From contig CAJEXL010000014.1 in the NCBI GenBank assembly GCA_903994365.1, forward strand, positions 1 through 47,868: DNA of 47,868 bases. The letters run 5' to 3'. The notes below the pieces were generated by a model, which worked only from the letters and a program-made list of their open reading frames with translations, was not told where the DNA came from and did not search any database. Position 1 is the first letter of the stretch. Every line of letters starts with the position of its first letter. The position numbers and the translations under genes are program-made. The stretch comes from an uncultured Chlorobiaceae bacterium (GTDB lineage: Bacteria > Bacteroidota > Chlorobiia > Chlorobiales > Chlorobiaceae). Shown one piece after another: positions 25,621 to 36,678 of this stretch.

Positions 25621-26508
25621 ATGTCACAAAATCCAGAAGAAAAAGGCAAAAAAACGGGTTCGGCTGAGGAAGGCCTTCAGCAGGAAACCGAAGTCAAAGC
25701 TACTGCAGAAAACGAGCTTTACGTGCAAGGTTACGAAGCTGGCTACCAACAGGCTGTTGCTGATTATGAGGCGGCTCTTTCTGCGGAACATGATGAAAAA
25801 GCGCTTTATGATGAGGGGTATTCTCAGGCAGTTGCTGATTATGATGCCGCATTGGCAGACGAGGATGCCTTGGCTGAAGAAGAGGCTTATTATCAGGAGC
25901 TGGAAGCCTATGCAGCAGCTCAGGAAGAAGCCGCTCTTGCCGAGGAAGATGCTTACTACAGAAGGCTTGAAGAGAGAGGTGCGGGCATGGCTGAAAATAT
26001 CGCAGGGAATTTGATCCCGAGACTGAGTATTCAGCCAAGGATTGCTGTAACTCCCAGAATAACTGTTCAGCCAAGAGTTACCATAACTCCAAGAATTGCT
26101 GTACAGCCAAGAGTCATCCCTCGTTTGACTGTAAACCCCAGAAATATTCAGGTACCGGGAGAAATATCAACTGGACGGCAAGAAACAAGTAAATCTTTTG
26201 GTATTCTGCCAAGAAATACTGTCGTTCCGAGGGTTGGTATTGCACCAAGAGTCACGCCTATTACACCAAGAATTACCATAACTCCCAGAATAGCGGTTCA
26301 GCCAAGAGTTACCCCTCGTGTGACTGTAAGCCCGAGAAATATTCAGATTCCAGGAGAGATGCCTGTTGAGAGAACGTCTGGATTACAAGTAACACCGACA
26401 ACTATTGTTCCGAGGCTTGGCATTAACCCCAGGATAACACCACGAGCCATCAATCCAAGAATAGTGGTAACTCCAAGGATTGCCATTCGAAACATCGGGC
26501 CGTGGTAA
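25621..26508 (+). CDS. Acidic-leader, Pro-Arg-repeat protein; candidate multicore RiPP precursor
   Basis: This is an unrecognised 295-residue protein in two parts. Residues 1-128 are acidic and Tyr/Ala/Glu-rich, with a tandem unit (YEAGYQQAVADYEAALSAE near 38-56; YDEGYSQAVADYDAALADE near 63-81) and EEDAYYRRLEE. Residues 129-295 are basic and low in complexity, with 21 Pro-Arg dipeptides mostly in x-P-R-[IVL]-x-[VI] units of six. Two larger blocks each end in PRNIQ[VI]PGE. The core lacks Cys, Tyr, His and Asp and has a single Trp, at the very end. GAGGAGA precedes the ATG. There is no signal peptide. A hairpin and then genes for a RiPP-type radical SAM enzyme and a protease follow. The inference is a modified polypeptide precursor; a six-residue-period beta-solenoid is the alternative. 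Confidence 0.8.
   Translation: MSQNPEEKGKKTGSAEEGLQQETEVKATAENELYVQGYEAGYQQAVADYEAALSAEHDEKALYDEGYSQAVADYDAALADEDALAEEEAYYQELEAYAAAQEEAALAEEDAYYRRLEERGAGMAENIAGNLIPRLSIQPRIAVTPRITVQPRVTITPRIAVQPRVIPRLTVNPRNIQVPGEISTGRQETSKSFGILPRNTVVPRVGIAPRVTPITPRITITPRIAVQPRVTPRVTVSPRNIQIPGEMPVERTSGLQVTPTTIVPRLGINPRITPRAINPRIVVTPRIAIRNIGPW
26011..26496 (+). repeat. Degenerate 18-bp-period repeats encoding Pro-Arg units
   Basis: Motifs such as CAGCCAAGAGTTAC and ACTCCAAGAATT recur every 18 bp or so. A larger ~100-bp block near 26050-26168 recurs near 26263-26360. The copies differ mostly at third positions and in T/Q/N/S codons. That indicates expansion by duplication followed by selection to keep Pro-Arg. 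Confidence 0.8.
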
Positions 26509-26526
26509 CAAGATTTATGAAATGAC

Positions 26527-26566
26527 AAGTATAATGCGTTCGTCAAGATGAACGCATTATACTTTT
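26527..26566 (+). terminator. Strong hairpin between precursor-like gene and radical SAM gene
   Basis: AAGTATAATGCGTTC and GAACGCATTATACTT form a perfect 15-bp stem with an 8-nt loop, followed by TT. It begins 18 nt after the stop at 26508 and 79 nt before the next ATG. It could act as a partial terminator or mRNA stabiliser, giving more repeat protein than enzyme. Confidence 0.8.
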
Positions 26567-26605
26567 ATGACAGCTTGATCTTGCAACAATAGAAAAATAT
26601 ACATT

Positions 26606-28483
26606 ATGGAAAAGGTATGCATTAAAGAAAAAAAAGTTTTACTGCTTAACATGCCTTTTACGACGATTACGTATCCACCTATAGCAATCTGTCTCCTTAA
26701 AGCCTGCCTTGAAAAGGAAAAAATAACATGCGATACAAGATTTTTTAATCTTGATTTCGCATCTATGATGGATGTTGATGCCTACGAATCAATATGTAAT
26801 GAGCAAAATGGCGAGTTGTTTTTTGGTGAACGGCTTTTTGCTTCTGAAGTATATAATGATAATTCGTTATGTCCAGATAACGGATATGTTGATTTTCTGA
26901 AAAAAAAATGCCCCGCTTCCGATTTTTATATTCAGAATTATCCGTTGATTTTATCGAAAATAAAGGGTTTTCTTGATTATTGCATAGAGAGTATTAATTG
27001 GGATGAATATTACCTCGTCGGATTTACAACTATGTTTGAGCAGAATATGCCCTCACTTGCTCTTGCAAAAAGAATAAAATCTCTCCATCCAGAGATCAAG
27101 GTTATTTTTGGTGGCGCCAATTGTGAGGGCGAAATCGGTTTTGCCCTGCATAGAAAATTTTCTTTTGTTGACTTTGTTTGTTCTGGTGAAGGAGATATTG
27201 TATTGCCTAAAATTGCAAAGAGCTTAAAAGAAAACCAAAAAGATTTCAATATTCCAGGTCTAATTTATAGAAGCAAAAATAAGTCTCAAGCGATCGCAAA
27301 AGAGTCCGTGCTTACTCTTGATGATCTTCCCTACCCTGATTACTCTGACTATTTCAATCAGATCAATAGCCTCTTTCCCGGAAAACAGATTTGTCTTGAG
27401 GTTTCGATGGAGACATCAAGAGGGTGTTGGTGGGGGGAGAAATCGCAATGTCATTTTTGCGGGCTTAATGGCGAGATGGTGAAGTTCAGGGTTAAAAAAG
27501 CAGAAAGAGTTCTTGACGAACTTGATTTTATTATTGAAAAATATATCAAGCCATATCATCTCAAGCAGCTTTCAATGGTCGATAACATTATTGCAAAGAA
27601 CTATTTTACTGATCTTCTGCCGAAATTAAAAGAGAGGATAACAGATGCAATAATATTCTGGGAAACAAAATCAACATTGAATAAACACCAGGTTAAAGCT
27701 CTTGCTGATGCAAATGTATATCTTATACAGCCAGGCATAGAGAGCTTGAATACCAGTATTTTGAAGTTGATGGGTAAAGGCACCAGCTCTTTACATAACG
27801 TCCAATTGCTTAAATACTGCAAGGAGTATAATATATATCCTTCGTGGAATATCCTGACCGGGTTTCCTGGTGAAAAATTGAGCTATTATAAGGAGATGAT
27901 AGCGCTTATGTCAAAGATATTTCACTTGCAACCACCGGATCAGCAAGGGCCGTTTATGCTTCAGCGCTTCAGCCCTTATCATGCAGATCCTGAAAAATTC
28001 GGTCTTGTAAAAAAACATCCCGTAGAGGGATATCGCTATATTTATCCATTCTCCGATCAAGAGATTAATTTGTTGGCTTATTATTATAAGCATGATTATC
28101 AGGACGGATTTTATCCTCCGAAAAAATATGAACTGTCCATTTATGAAATGATCCAGTACTGGCGGGAAGCCCATAGCAAAGGCGCATCTCTTTATGCTTA
28201 TGAGCAAGAGGATTCATCTCTTTTGATCATTGACAACAGAAATGAATCTCGCACTTCCGAGATTGTTCTTGATGAAACACAAACTGCAATATACTTATAT
28301 TGCGAATCAATAAGAACGCTTCATTCTATTAATGATTACATGAGAAAAAAGTTTTGTGATTATGCAATCAGATCAAGAGATATAGAAGATTTTCTCAATA
28401 AAATGATTTTACTTGATTTACTTCTGTTTGAGAATAACAAGTATCTTAGTCTTGCGATATCCGCACCAGTTGCTTCTTGTTAA
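26606..28483 (+). CDS. B12-binding radical SAM enzyme of the RiPP-maturation type
   Basis: This 625-residue protein has an N-terminal cobalamin-binding-type domain (VLLLNMPFTTITYPPIAICL at the start; later VIFGGANCEGEIGFALHRKF and SGEGD). The radical SAM core has cysteines at 274, 282 and 285 (C-x7-C-x2-C) in SRGCWWGEKSQCHFCGLNG. From memory, that signature and the GGANCEGE motif mark the 'ribosomal peptide maturation radical SAM protein 1' family (TIGR03975). This family is thought to modify precursor peptides, probably by C-methylation. The C-terminal ~170 residues are less conserved and may bind the substrate. The gene follows the Pro-Arg repeat gene and overlaps or nearly abuts the protease gene. 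The target residue is unknown. Confidence 0.88.
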   Translation: MEKVCIKEKKVLLLNMPFTTITYPPIAICLLKACLEKEKITCDTRFFNLDFASMMDVDAYESICNEQNGELFFGERLFASEVYNDNSLCPDNGYVDFLKKKCPASDFYIQNYPLILSKIKGFLDYCIESINWDEYYLVGFTTMFEQNMPSLALAKRIKSLHPEIKVIFGGANCEGEIGFALHRKFSFVDFVCSGEGDIVLPKIAKSLKENQKDFNIPGLIYRSKNKSQAIAKESVLTLDDLPYPDYSDYFNQINSLFPGKQICLEVSMETSRGCWWGEKSQCHFCGLNGEMVKFRVKKAERVLDELDFIIEKYIKPYHLKQLSMVDNIIAKNYFTDLLPKLKERITDAIIFWETKSTLNKHQVKALADANVYLIQPGIESLNTSILKLMGKGTSSLHNVQLLKYCKEYNIYPSWNILTGFPGEKLSYYKEMIALMSKIFHLQPPDQQGPFMLQRFSPYHADPEKFGLVKKHPVEGYRYIYPFSDQEINLLAYYYKHDYQDGFYPPKKYELSIYEMIQYWREAHSKGASLYAYEQEDSSLLIIDNRNESRTSEIVLDETQTAIYLYCESIRTLHSINDYMRKKFCDYAIRSRDIEDFLNKMILLDLLLFENNKYLSLAISAPVASC

Positions 28484-28503
28484 AAGCTAACGAACATCTT
28501 ATT

Positions 28504-30036
28504 ATGTTAACAGAAAAGCGATATCTTGTTGGCTGTCGAAATAGTTCGATTATGCCACTTGCCCTTGAACAAAAATTAATTGTTTTTATTGATCGAGAAT
28601 CCAACGTAAAATTGCTCAAAAAAACAAAAACAGGCGTTTATGTCTTGGAGATGAACGCTGATATGGCTGAAAAGCTCAATGCCGAGGATCAATTATTTAT
28701 TATAGAAGAGGATTTACAGCTTGAGCTATTTACACGATTGCCTGGCGTAAAGAGCGTTTTAACTACTGAGAATAGTTGCCCCCTTGTCATAACGGTTATC
28801 GATGAAGAAACGGAACTACCTGTTCAACAGGCTGATGTGTATTGTTTTACTCCTGCCGTTACCATGCAGGTAAAAACTGATGAGAAGGGTATCGCCAAGA
28901 TTACCTGTTGTGAATTGCCCTTGAAAAAAATTATTGTCGTTCCCAAAAACACGTTTTGGTCGAAAGTTGTTGATTCTCCTGAGTGCCAGGACAAGGTGGT
29001 TGTGATAAAGCTCAGAAAAATACCAGAAAGAAAATATAACTGGATCAAGCAACAGATGAACCTTGGGGAAGTTCAGAGGTTTTTTACAGGTAAAAGTATC
29101 AGAATAGCAATAATAGACAGCGGCATATCACCACATGAGTCGCTCGTTACCTCTGGCGGATATTGTCCAGCTTTTCCTGATGATCAACAAGGATGGGCTG
29201 AGGATCCGGATGGTCATGGAACATATTGTGCTGGTATTATTGCAGGAAGAAACCATCTTTCAGGGATAGCTCCGGATGCGGAGATCTTCTCTGTTAAAAT
29301 CTTTCCGGATGCTCACTTCAGCGATGTCGTTGATGCCATTAACTGGTCTATCGATAATCATATAGATATTATTAACCTTGGATTCGGATCAATACACTAC
29401 TGCTCACAGATTGAGATTGCTCTCCACGAAGCCATTCAGCGCGGAATTGTCTGTATTTGTGCGGCAGGTAATCATGGAGGCGCAGTAGCTTTTCCGGCAT
29501 CAAGCCCGAGAACTATAGCTGTTTCTGCCATAGGCAAAAACGGTACGTTTCCTGTTGACAGCGCATCTGCACTGAGCTCTCCTCAGCCAGAACAAGCATC
29601 CCTCTTTTTTGCGGAATTCTCCAACAGAGGAGCTGAAATTGATCTTTGTGCGCCTGGAGTTGCTCTTGTCTCATCTGTTCCCTCAGGATATGCCTCTTTT
29701 GATGGCACATCTACAGCATGTGCAGTGATAACAGCTCTTTCTGCATTGATTATGGAGGCTTTTCCGGAAATCAAAACCGGTGATTATCGCCAATCATTGG
29801 CAGTGAAGCGTCTTTTGAAACAATCATCTCTTGATATTGGTCTGCCGTATTCTATGCAGGGAAGTGGCTACCCTGATATTTACTCGTTATTGAAAAAATC
29901 GATAGCCAGAAAAAAAAGAGAGTATGGCACAAAAAAAATTCTTCACAAAGATCTTGAATATCTGCATGATAAAGCAGTTCGTTGCCATGATGATATCAAC
30001 CGGGTTTTATCGGAGTTGAATAGTCTAACTTTTTGA
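28504..30036 (+). CDS. Cytoplasmic subtilisin-like (S8) protease with prodomain
   Basis: From the ATG at 28504 the protein has 510 residues; a TTG at 28477, overlapping the radical SAM stop, is an alternative start. Residues about 40-80 (VYVLEMNADMAEKLNAEDQL, then FIIEEDLQLEL) resemble an I9 inhibitor prodomain. Residues about 95-170 look like a carboxypeptidase-regulatory beta-sandwich (ITVIDEETELPVQQADVY). The catalytic domain has Asp205 (AIIDSGI), His238 (DGHGTYCAG), oxyanion Asn323 (AAGNHGG) and Ser403 (GTSTA), all intact. There is no signal peptide and no C-terminal sorting signal, so it should act in the cytoplasm. The context suggests it trims the leader or cuts the Pro-Arg repeats of the 25621 product. 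It ends the cassette. Confidence 0.92.
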   Translation: MLTEKRYLVGCRNSSIMPLALEQKLIVFIDRESNVKLLKKTKTGVYVLEMNADMAEKLNAEDQLFIIEEDLQLELFTRLPGVKSVLTTENSCPLVITVIDEETELPVQQADVYCFTPAVTMQVKTDEKGIAKITCCELPLKKIIVVPKNTFWSKVVDSPECQDKVVVIKLRKIPERKYNWIKQQMNLGEVQRFFTGKSIRIAIIDSGISPHESLVTSGGYCPAFPDDQQGWAEDPDGHGTYCAGIIAGRNHLSGIAPDAEIFSVKIFPDAHFSDVVDAINWSIDNHIDIINLGFGSIHYCSQIEIALHEAIQRGIVCICAAGNHGGAVAFPASSPRTIAVSAIGKNGTFPVDSASALSSPQPEQASLFFAEFSNRGAEIDLCAPGVALVSSVPSGYASFDGTSTACAVITALSALIMEAFPEIKTGDYRQSLAVKRLLKQSSLDIGLPYSMQGSGYPDIYSLLKKSIARKKREYGTKKILHKDLEYLHDKAVRCHDDINRVLSELNSLTF

Positions 30037-30118
30037 TAAATCTTCACTATTTCACTCACCATGTTTGCCTTGGTACTAACCGTCAGCCTCTTCCTGCTCT
30101 GAATACCATAATCTTGTT

Positions 30119-30146
30119 GCCGTGGGGTATAGCAATACGCCACGGC
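30119..30146 (+). terminator. Hairpin downstream of the protease gene
   Basis: GCCGTGG and CCACGGC form a 7-bp stem with extra pairs (GGTAT/ATACG) toward the loop. There is no clear T run. It could end the cassette transcript before rplU. Confidence 0.4.
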
Positions 30147-30277
30147 TAATTACAGTCGAATATCCACCCACCCTGTTATCGAAGCTTGGAAGAGATTTTC
30201 AGGGATGCTTTTCCATTGTTTGATTTTGAGGGAATTAATACTATATTTCAGACCTTTATCACTAAAATATATCTGTA

Positions 30278-30568
30278 ATGCAGGCGCTGATCAAGATTTC
30301 CGACAAACAATTTCTGGTAAGACAAGGGGATACGCTCTTCGTCCCGAGACAAAAAGCTGCAATTGGCGATACCGTGGCAATCAAAACCCTGGCGCAGATT
30401 GATGGAGAAAATACTACCCTGAATGCTGAAGGCAGTATACAGGCGAAAATTCTTGGTCATGTCAAGGACACAAAGGTTATCGTTTTCAAGAAAAAACGGA
30501 GGAAACGTTATCAGGTACGAAACGGACACCGTCAGCAGATGACCCAAATTGAGGTCGTTTCGCTTTAA
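30278..30568 (+). CDS. rplU: 50S ribosomal protein L21
   Basis: This 96-residue protein begins MQALIKISDKQFLVRQGDTL and has the L21 end FKKKRRKRYQVRNGHRQQMT, then QIEVVSL. It binds 23S rRNA in the large subunit. It is followed 35 nt later by rpmA, the universal rplU-rpmA order. Confidence 0.97.
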   Translation: MQALIKISDKQFLVRQGDTLFVPRQKAAIGDTVAIKTLAQIDGENTTLNAEGSIQAKILGHVKDTKVIVFKKKRRKRYQVRNGHRQQMTQIEVVSL

Positions 30569-30603
30569 TAATATTCAGGATTTCTAACGATTAATTTTTA
30601 GTT

Positions 30604-30858
30604 ATGGCTCATAAAAAAGGTGGCGGATCGACAAAAAACGGTCGCGACAGTAATCCGAAATATCTTGGTGTGAAAGCTGCTGGAGGTTCTACTGTTGCGG
30701 CTGGCACCATCATTCTTCGCCAGAGAGGAACAGTTATCAAGCCGGGCATCAATGCTGGTTTGGGGCGTGACCATACTATTTTTGCCCTTGTTGACGGTGT
30801 GGTGACCTTCCGTAATGGACGCAACAATAAGAAGCAGGTCAATATACTTCCTTGCTGA
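30604..30858 (+). CDS. rpmA: 50S ribosomal protein L27
   Basis: This 84-residue protein begins [20 protein letters not shown], then [20 protein letters not shown], the classic L27 start whose N-terminal tail reaches the peptidyl-transferase centre. No N-terminal pro-extension of the Firmicutes type is present. A terminator follows. Confidence 0.98.
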   Translation: MAHKKGGGSTKNGRDSNPKYLGVKAAGGSTVAAGTIILRQRGTVIKPGINAGLGRDHTIFALVDGVVTFRNGRNNKKQVNILPC

Positions 30859-30891
30859 GTTGTGCTTACCACCACAGAATACGTTTTTGAT

Positions 30892-30925
30892 AAAAAAGCC
30901 GTCTTGTTTTAAGCCGGCTTTTTTT
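30892..30925 (+). terminator. Rho-independent terminator after rpmA
   Basis: AAAAAAGCCG and CGGCTTTTTT flank a 13-nt loop; the T run is part of the stem's end. Confidence 0.85.
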
Positions 30926-30936
30926 ATTATAGGTAA

Positions 30937-31938
<1,002 letters not shown>

Positions 31939-31960
31939 AGTCTCAAAAGGAGGAAAATCC

Positions 31961-31996
31961 ATCAAAAGGGCTATCTCCTCAGATAGCCCTTTTGAT
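31961..31996. terminator. Bidirectional terminator between mdh and aguA
   Basis: ATCAAAAGGGCTATCT and AGATAGCCCTTTTGAT form a perfect 16-bp stem with a CCTC loop. It has A- and T-rich ends and lies between convergent genes. Confidence 0.85.
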
Positions 31997-32118
31997 AGAA
32001 TAAAATCCACATTAACCCATTTCATCCCAACCACTTGCAATCATTGTAGTCATGGAAGAGCTGCATCATAATTTGACGTATGAAACAGCCTCTTTGGAAT
32101 GATAAGCCAACAAAAGCG

Positions 32119-33162
32119 TTATAACGCAGGCTCTTCATGCGTAACGCAGTGAATTGACCCAAGCCCCCATACAAGGTCGGTACAGTCGATGCCGACAACC
32201 TTGCGATCAGGGAAAAATTGCTGTAGAATTTTAAGCGCCTTCTTGTCTTGCGCACAGCGATAGGTTGGAACCAGCACGACGGTATTGGCGATATAAAAAT
32301 TGGCATAGCTGGCAGGCAAACGATCCCCGTCGTAGAGCACTGGAGATGGCATGGGCAACACAACCACGTTCAGCGGAAAGCCATCATGAGCGGTATAGCT
32401 TTGCAACCTCTCATAGTTCTCCTGCAACGCCACATAATTTTCATCTGCAGGATTATCCTCAACCGCTATCACCACCGTTGTTTCATTGACAAAACGTGCC
32501 ATATCGTCAACATGGCCATCGGTATCGTCACCAACAATACCATCGCCAAGCCAGAGCACTTTTCTGATACCGAGATATCGCTGAAGCTTCTGCTCAATCT
32601 GCTCGCGGCTCATTGAGGGGTTACGGTTTTGGTTCAGGAGACACGCCTCGCTCGTCAGCAGCAACCCGTTACCATTGACATCAATTGAACCCCCTTCCAG
32701 CACCATCTCCGGCACCACAAGAGGCAACTGCTGCAACATGGCAATCTTTTCCGGAACAGCATTATCATCCTGAAACGCAGGATACTTTCCACCCCAGGCA
32801 TTATACTCCCAGTTCATGATAACCTTTTCACTCCTCCCCTCACTCTGACGAAAAACAAAGTTTGGCCCATGATCCCTGCACCAGGCATCGTTGGTTGGAA
32901 TACGGTGCAGAAAAATGCGATCCATCCGGAGCTGTTCATGGCCTGAGTTGCCCAGCAATGCAAAGACCTCGCGCTCCATCGCTTCATCAATCACATTGAT
33001 ATGCACTTCTTCGGAGGAGCTCAGCCAAGCGGCTATCGCAACAAAAACGGCAGGAATTGGCTTAAACTTTCCCGGCCAAGTCTCAAACCTGTGAGGCCAT
33101 GAAAGCCATGTTGCCTTGTGAAAAGCCCACTCGGGCGGCATATAATAACTCACATCACTCAT
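32119..33162 (-). CDS. aguA: Agmatine deiminase
   Basis: This enzyme hydrolyses agmatine to N-carbamoylputrescine and ammonia in putrescine synthesis. The 347-residue protein starts MSDVSYYMPPEWAFHKATWL, then SWPHR, the usual opening of the peptidyl-arginine/agmatine deiminase family. Active-site motifs are WCRDHGPNFV, LEGGSIDVNG, GDDTDGHVDDMARFV and the catalytic Cys in GLGSIHCVTHEEP near the end. The ATG at 33162 is preferred to the upstream TTG at 33192. The next enzyme of the pathway (aguB) is encoded just upstream on the same strand, after a 187-bp spacer. Confidence 0.95.
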   Translation of the reverse strand: MSDVSYYMPPEWAFHKATWLSWPHRFETWPGKFKPIPAVFVAIAAWLSSSEEVHINVIDEAMEREVFALLGNSGHEQLRMDRIFLHRIPTNDAWCRDHGPNFVFRQSEGRSEKVIMNWEYNAWGGKYPAFQDDNAVPEKIAMLQQLPLVVPEMVLEGGSIDVNGNGLLLTSEACLLNQNRNPSMSREQIEQKLQRYLGIRKVLWLGDGIVGDDTDGHVDDMARFVNETTVVIAVEDNPADENYVALQENYERLQSYTAHDGFPLNVVVLPMPSPVLYDGDRLPASYANFYIANTVVLVPTYRCAQDKKALKILQQFFPDRKVVGIDCTDLVWGLGSIHCVTHEEPAL

Positions 33163-33349
33163 AACATAACGATTTAGTTCAACCAGCCACAAGCTCTCTT
33201 ACGCGAATGATGCACGAAATACGCTGCAAGAGCGGCGGAAGAGAATAATTCAGAAAACAATAACCTCTTAAAAACTGATCAAGCAGATTAAAATCTCCTG
33301 AAAACCAGAAAAAGAGAAGAAAAGAGTCCACAACAAAGGTGACCATGGT

Positions 33350-34225
33350 TTATTCGTCAAGAAACCGCTTCTGCAAGTCGCCGTAGGTTTCTATCCGACG
33401 GTCGCGCAAAAATGGCCAGTGTGATCGATAAAATCCTATGCGACTCCGGTCACACTCAGCTAAAACAATGGCTTCATCCTGATGAGCAGCCTCCTGCATG
33501 ATCTGGCCATAAGGATCGCACACAAAACTGTTGCCCCAGAACTCCAGCTCATCTTCTCTTCCAACCCTGTTGGCCGCCGCGACAAAAACTCCATTGGCAA
33601 TGGCGTGGCTCCGCTGTATGGTTACCCAGGCATCGCGCTGCGCACGACGCACCTCGGCTGAAGGTTCGTCGGCCGCCCATCCAATGGCAGTTGGATAAAA
33701 CAGAATCTCTGCCCCCTTCAGCGCAGTCAGGCGTGCAGCTTCAGGATACCACTGATCCCAGCAGATCAGTACACCAATAGTCGCATAGCGGGTTTTAAAG
33801 ACCTTGTACCCCAAGTCTCCAGGTGTAAAATAAAACTTCTCGTAAAATCCGGGATCATCGGGAATGTGCATTTTGCGGTACTTGCCAAGGTAGCTTCCAT
33901 CAGCATCAATCACCACTGCCGTGTTGTGATACAAGCCTCTTGCCCGTCTTTCAAACAACGAGGCAATAATAACCACCTCCAGCTCACGAGCAAGCTCCTG
34001 CATCACCAGGGTTGATGGGCCGGGCACCTGTTCGGCATACTCAAACGACCTATAATCCTCCGTCTGGCAAAAATAGCGGGTGGTAAAAAGCTCCTGCAGA
34101 GAGATAATTCTGGCACCCTGTGCTGCAGCTTCACGTATTTTAGTGCAGGCTCTGGAAAGATTTACTGCCCTGTCACTCTGGCAGGATGTTTGAACAAGCG
34201 CAATGGTCACCTTTTCGGAATACAT
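33350..34225 (-). CDS. aguB: N-carbamoylputrescine amidase
   Basis: This nitrilase-family hydrolase converts N-carbamoylputrescine to putrescine, CO2 and ammonia. The 291-residue form starts MYSEKVTIALVQTSCQSDRA. The catalytic triad is visible as Glu in SLQELFTTRYF, Lys in GKYRKMHIPDD and Cys in LICWDQWYPEAARL. The IGWAADEPSAEVRRAQRDAW segment is typical of the carbamoylputrescine subgroup. A longer frame back to 34480 would run through menA and is rejected. It lies 14 nt after menA and precedes aguA, so the arginine-decarboxylase route to putrescine is encoded together here. Confidence 0.93.
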   Translation of the reverse strand: MYSEKVTIALVQTSCQSDRAVNLSRACTKIREAAAQGARIISLQELFTTRYFCQTEDYRSFEYAEQVPGPSTLVMQELARELEVVIIASLFERRARGLYHNTAVVIDADGSYLGKYRKMHIPDDPGFYEKFYFTPGDLGYKVFKTRYATIGVLICWDQWYPEAARLTALKGAEILFYPTAIGWAADEPSAEVRRAQRDAWVTIQRSHAIANGVFVAAANRVGREDELEFWGNSFVCDPYGQIMQEAAHQDEAIVLAECDRSRIGFYRSHWPFLRDRRIETYGDLQKRFLDE

Positions 34226-34239
34226 GACTAAAGAGGTAG

Positions 34240-36214
<1,975 letters not shown>

Positions 36215-36562
36215 TTACTGGATTATTTCACGACTGTTTGTTTCTGTGCGAGTATGTTTGAGATACATGATTCCTTCAGGATCAACCATGCCGTAAAGCA
36301 CTGTAATCAAATGGTCATGATCATCAAGCTCATGAATTTCAACATGAACAGCCTCTCGCTTTATAACCTGGTTGCCCTCATTATCCCTGAAATGAAATAC
36401 AGCCCTGACTCCTCCATGAGGTGTGTCTCCCTGAAACTGATAGTTGCCATCCTCAAGCTCCTCAAGTGCACAACCCGAAGAGGAGGCATCAATCGGACAA
36501 GAGGCACACTGCGAGTAAAACCCTGGCTCCGCCTCCGTAAACTCACAAACAGGAAATTTCAT
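36215..36562 (-). CDS. Hypothetical Cys-rich small protein
   Basis: This unrecognised 115-residue protein starts MKFPVCEFTEAEPGFYSQCA and continues SCPIDASSSGCALEELEDGN. It contains C-x12-C-x2-C-x8-C (C6, C19, C22, C31 from the chosen start). The rest is beta-rich with several His (HVEIHELDDHDHLITVLYG). The cysteines suggest metal or Fe-S binding. GGGAGAGGG just upstream supports the ATG at 36562. It lies 21 nt upstream of fnr in the same direction, so a redox link is plausible but unproven. Confidence 0.7.
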   Translation of the reverse strand: MKFPVCEFTEAEPGFYSQCASCPIDASSSGCALEELEDGNYQFQGDTPHGGVRAVFHFRDNEGNQVIKREAVHVEIHELDDHDHLITVLYGMVDPEGIMYLKHTRTETNSREIIQ

Positions 36563-36678
36563 AACCCTCTCCCTCATTATTTTCTGAATACAATGCTCTC
36601 AATATAACACATTTTCATTTTCAACTCTCTAACGAAAACAGGTAACATTGGTAAAACATTGGTGATTCATCTTCTCTC

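Noticed and set aside
26011..26496. Short regular repeats that might suggest a CRISPR array
   Set aside because: The 18-bp units are degenerate, in frame and coding, with no unique spacers; no cas genes are present.
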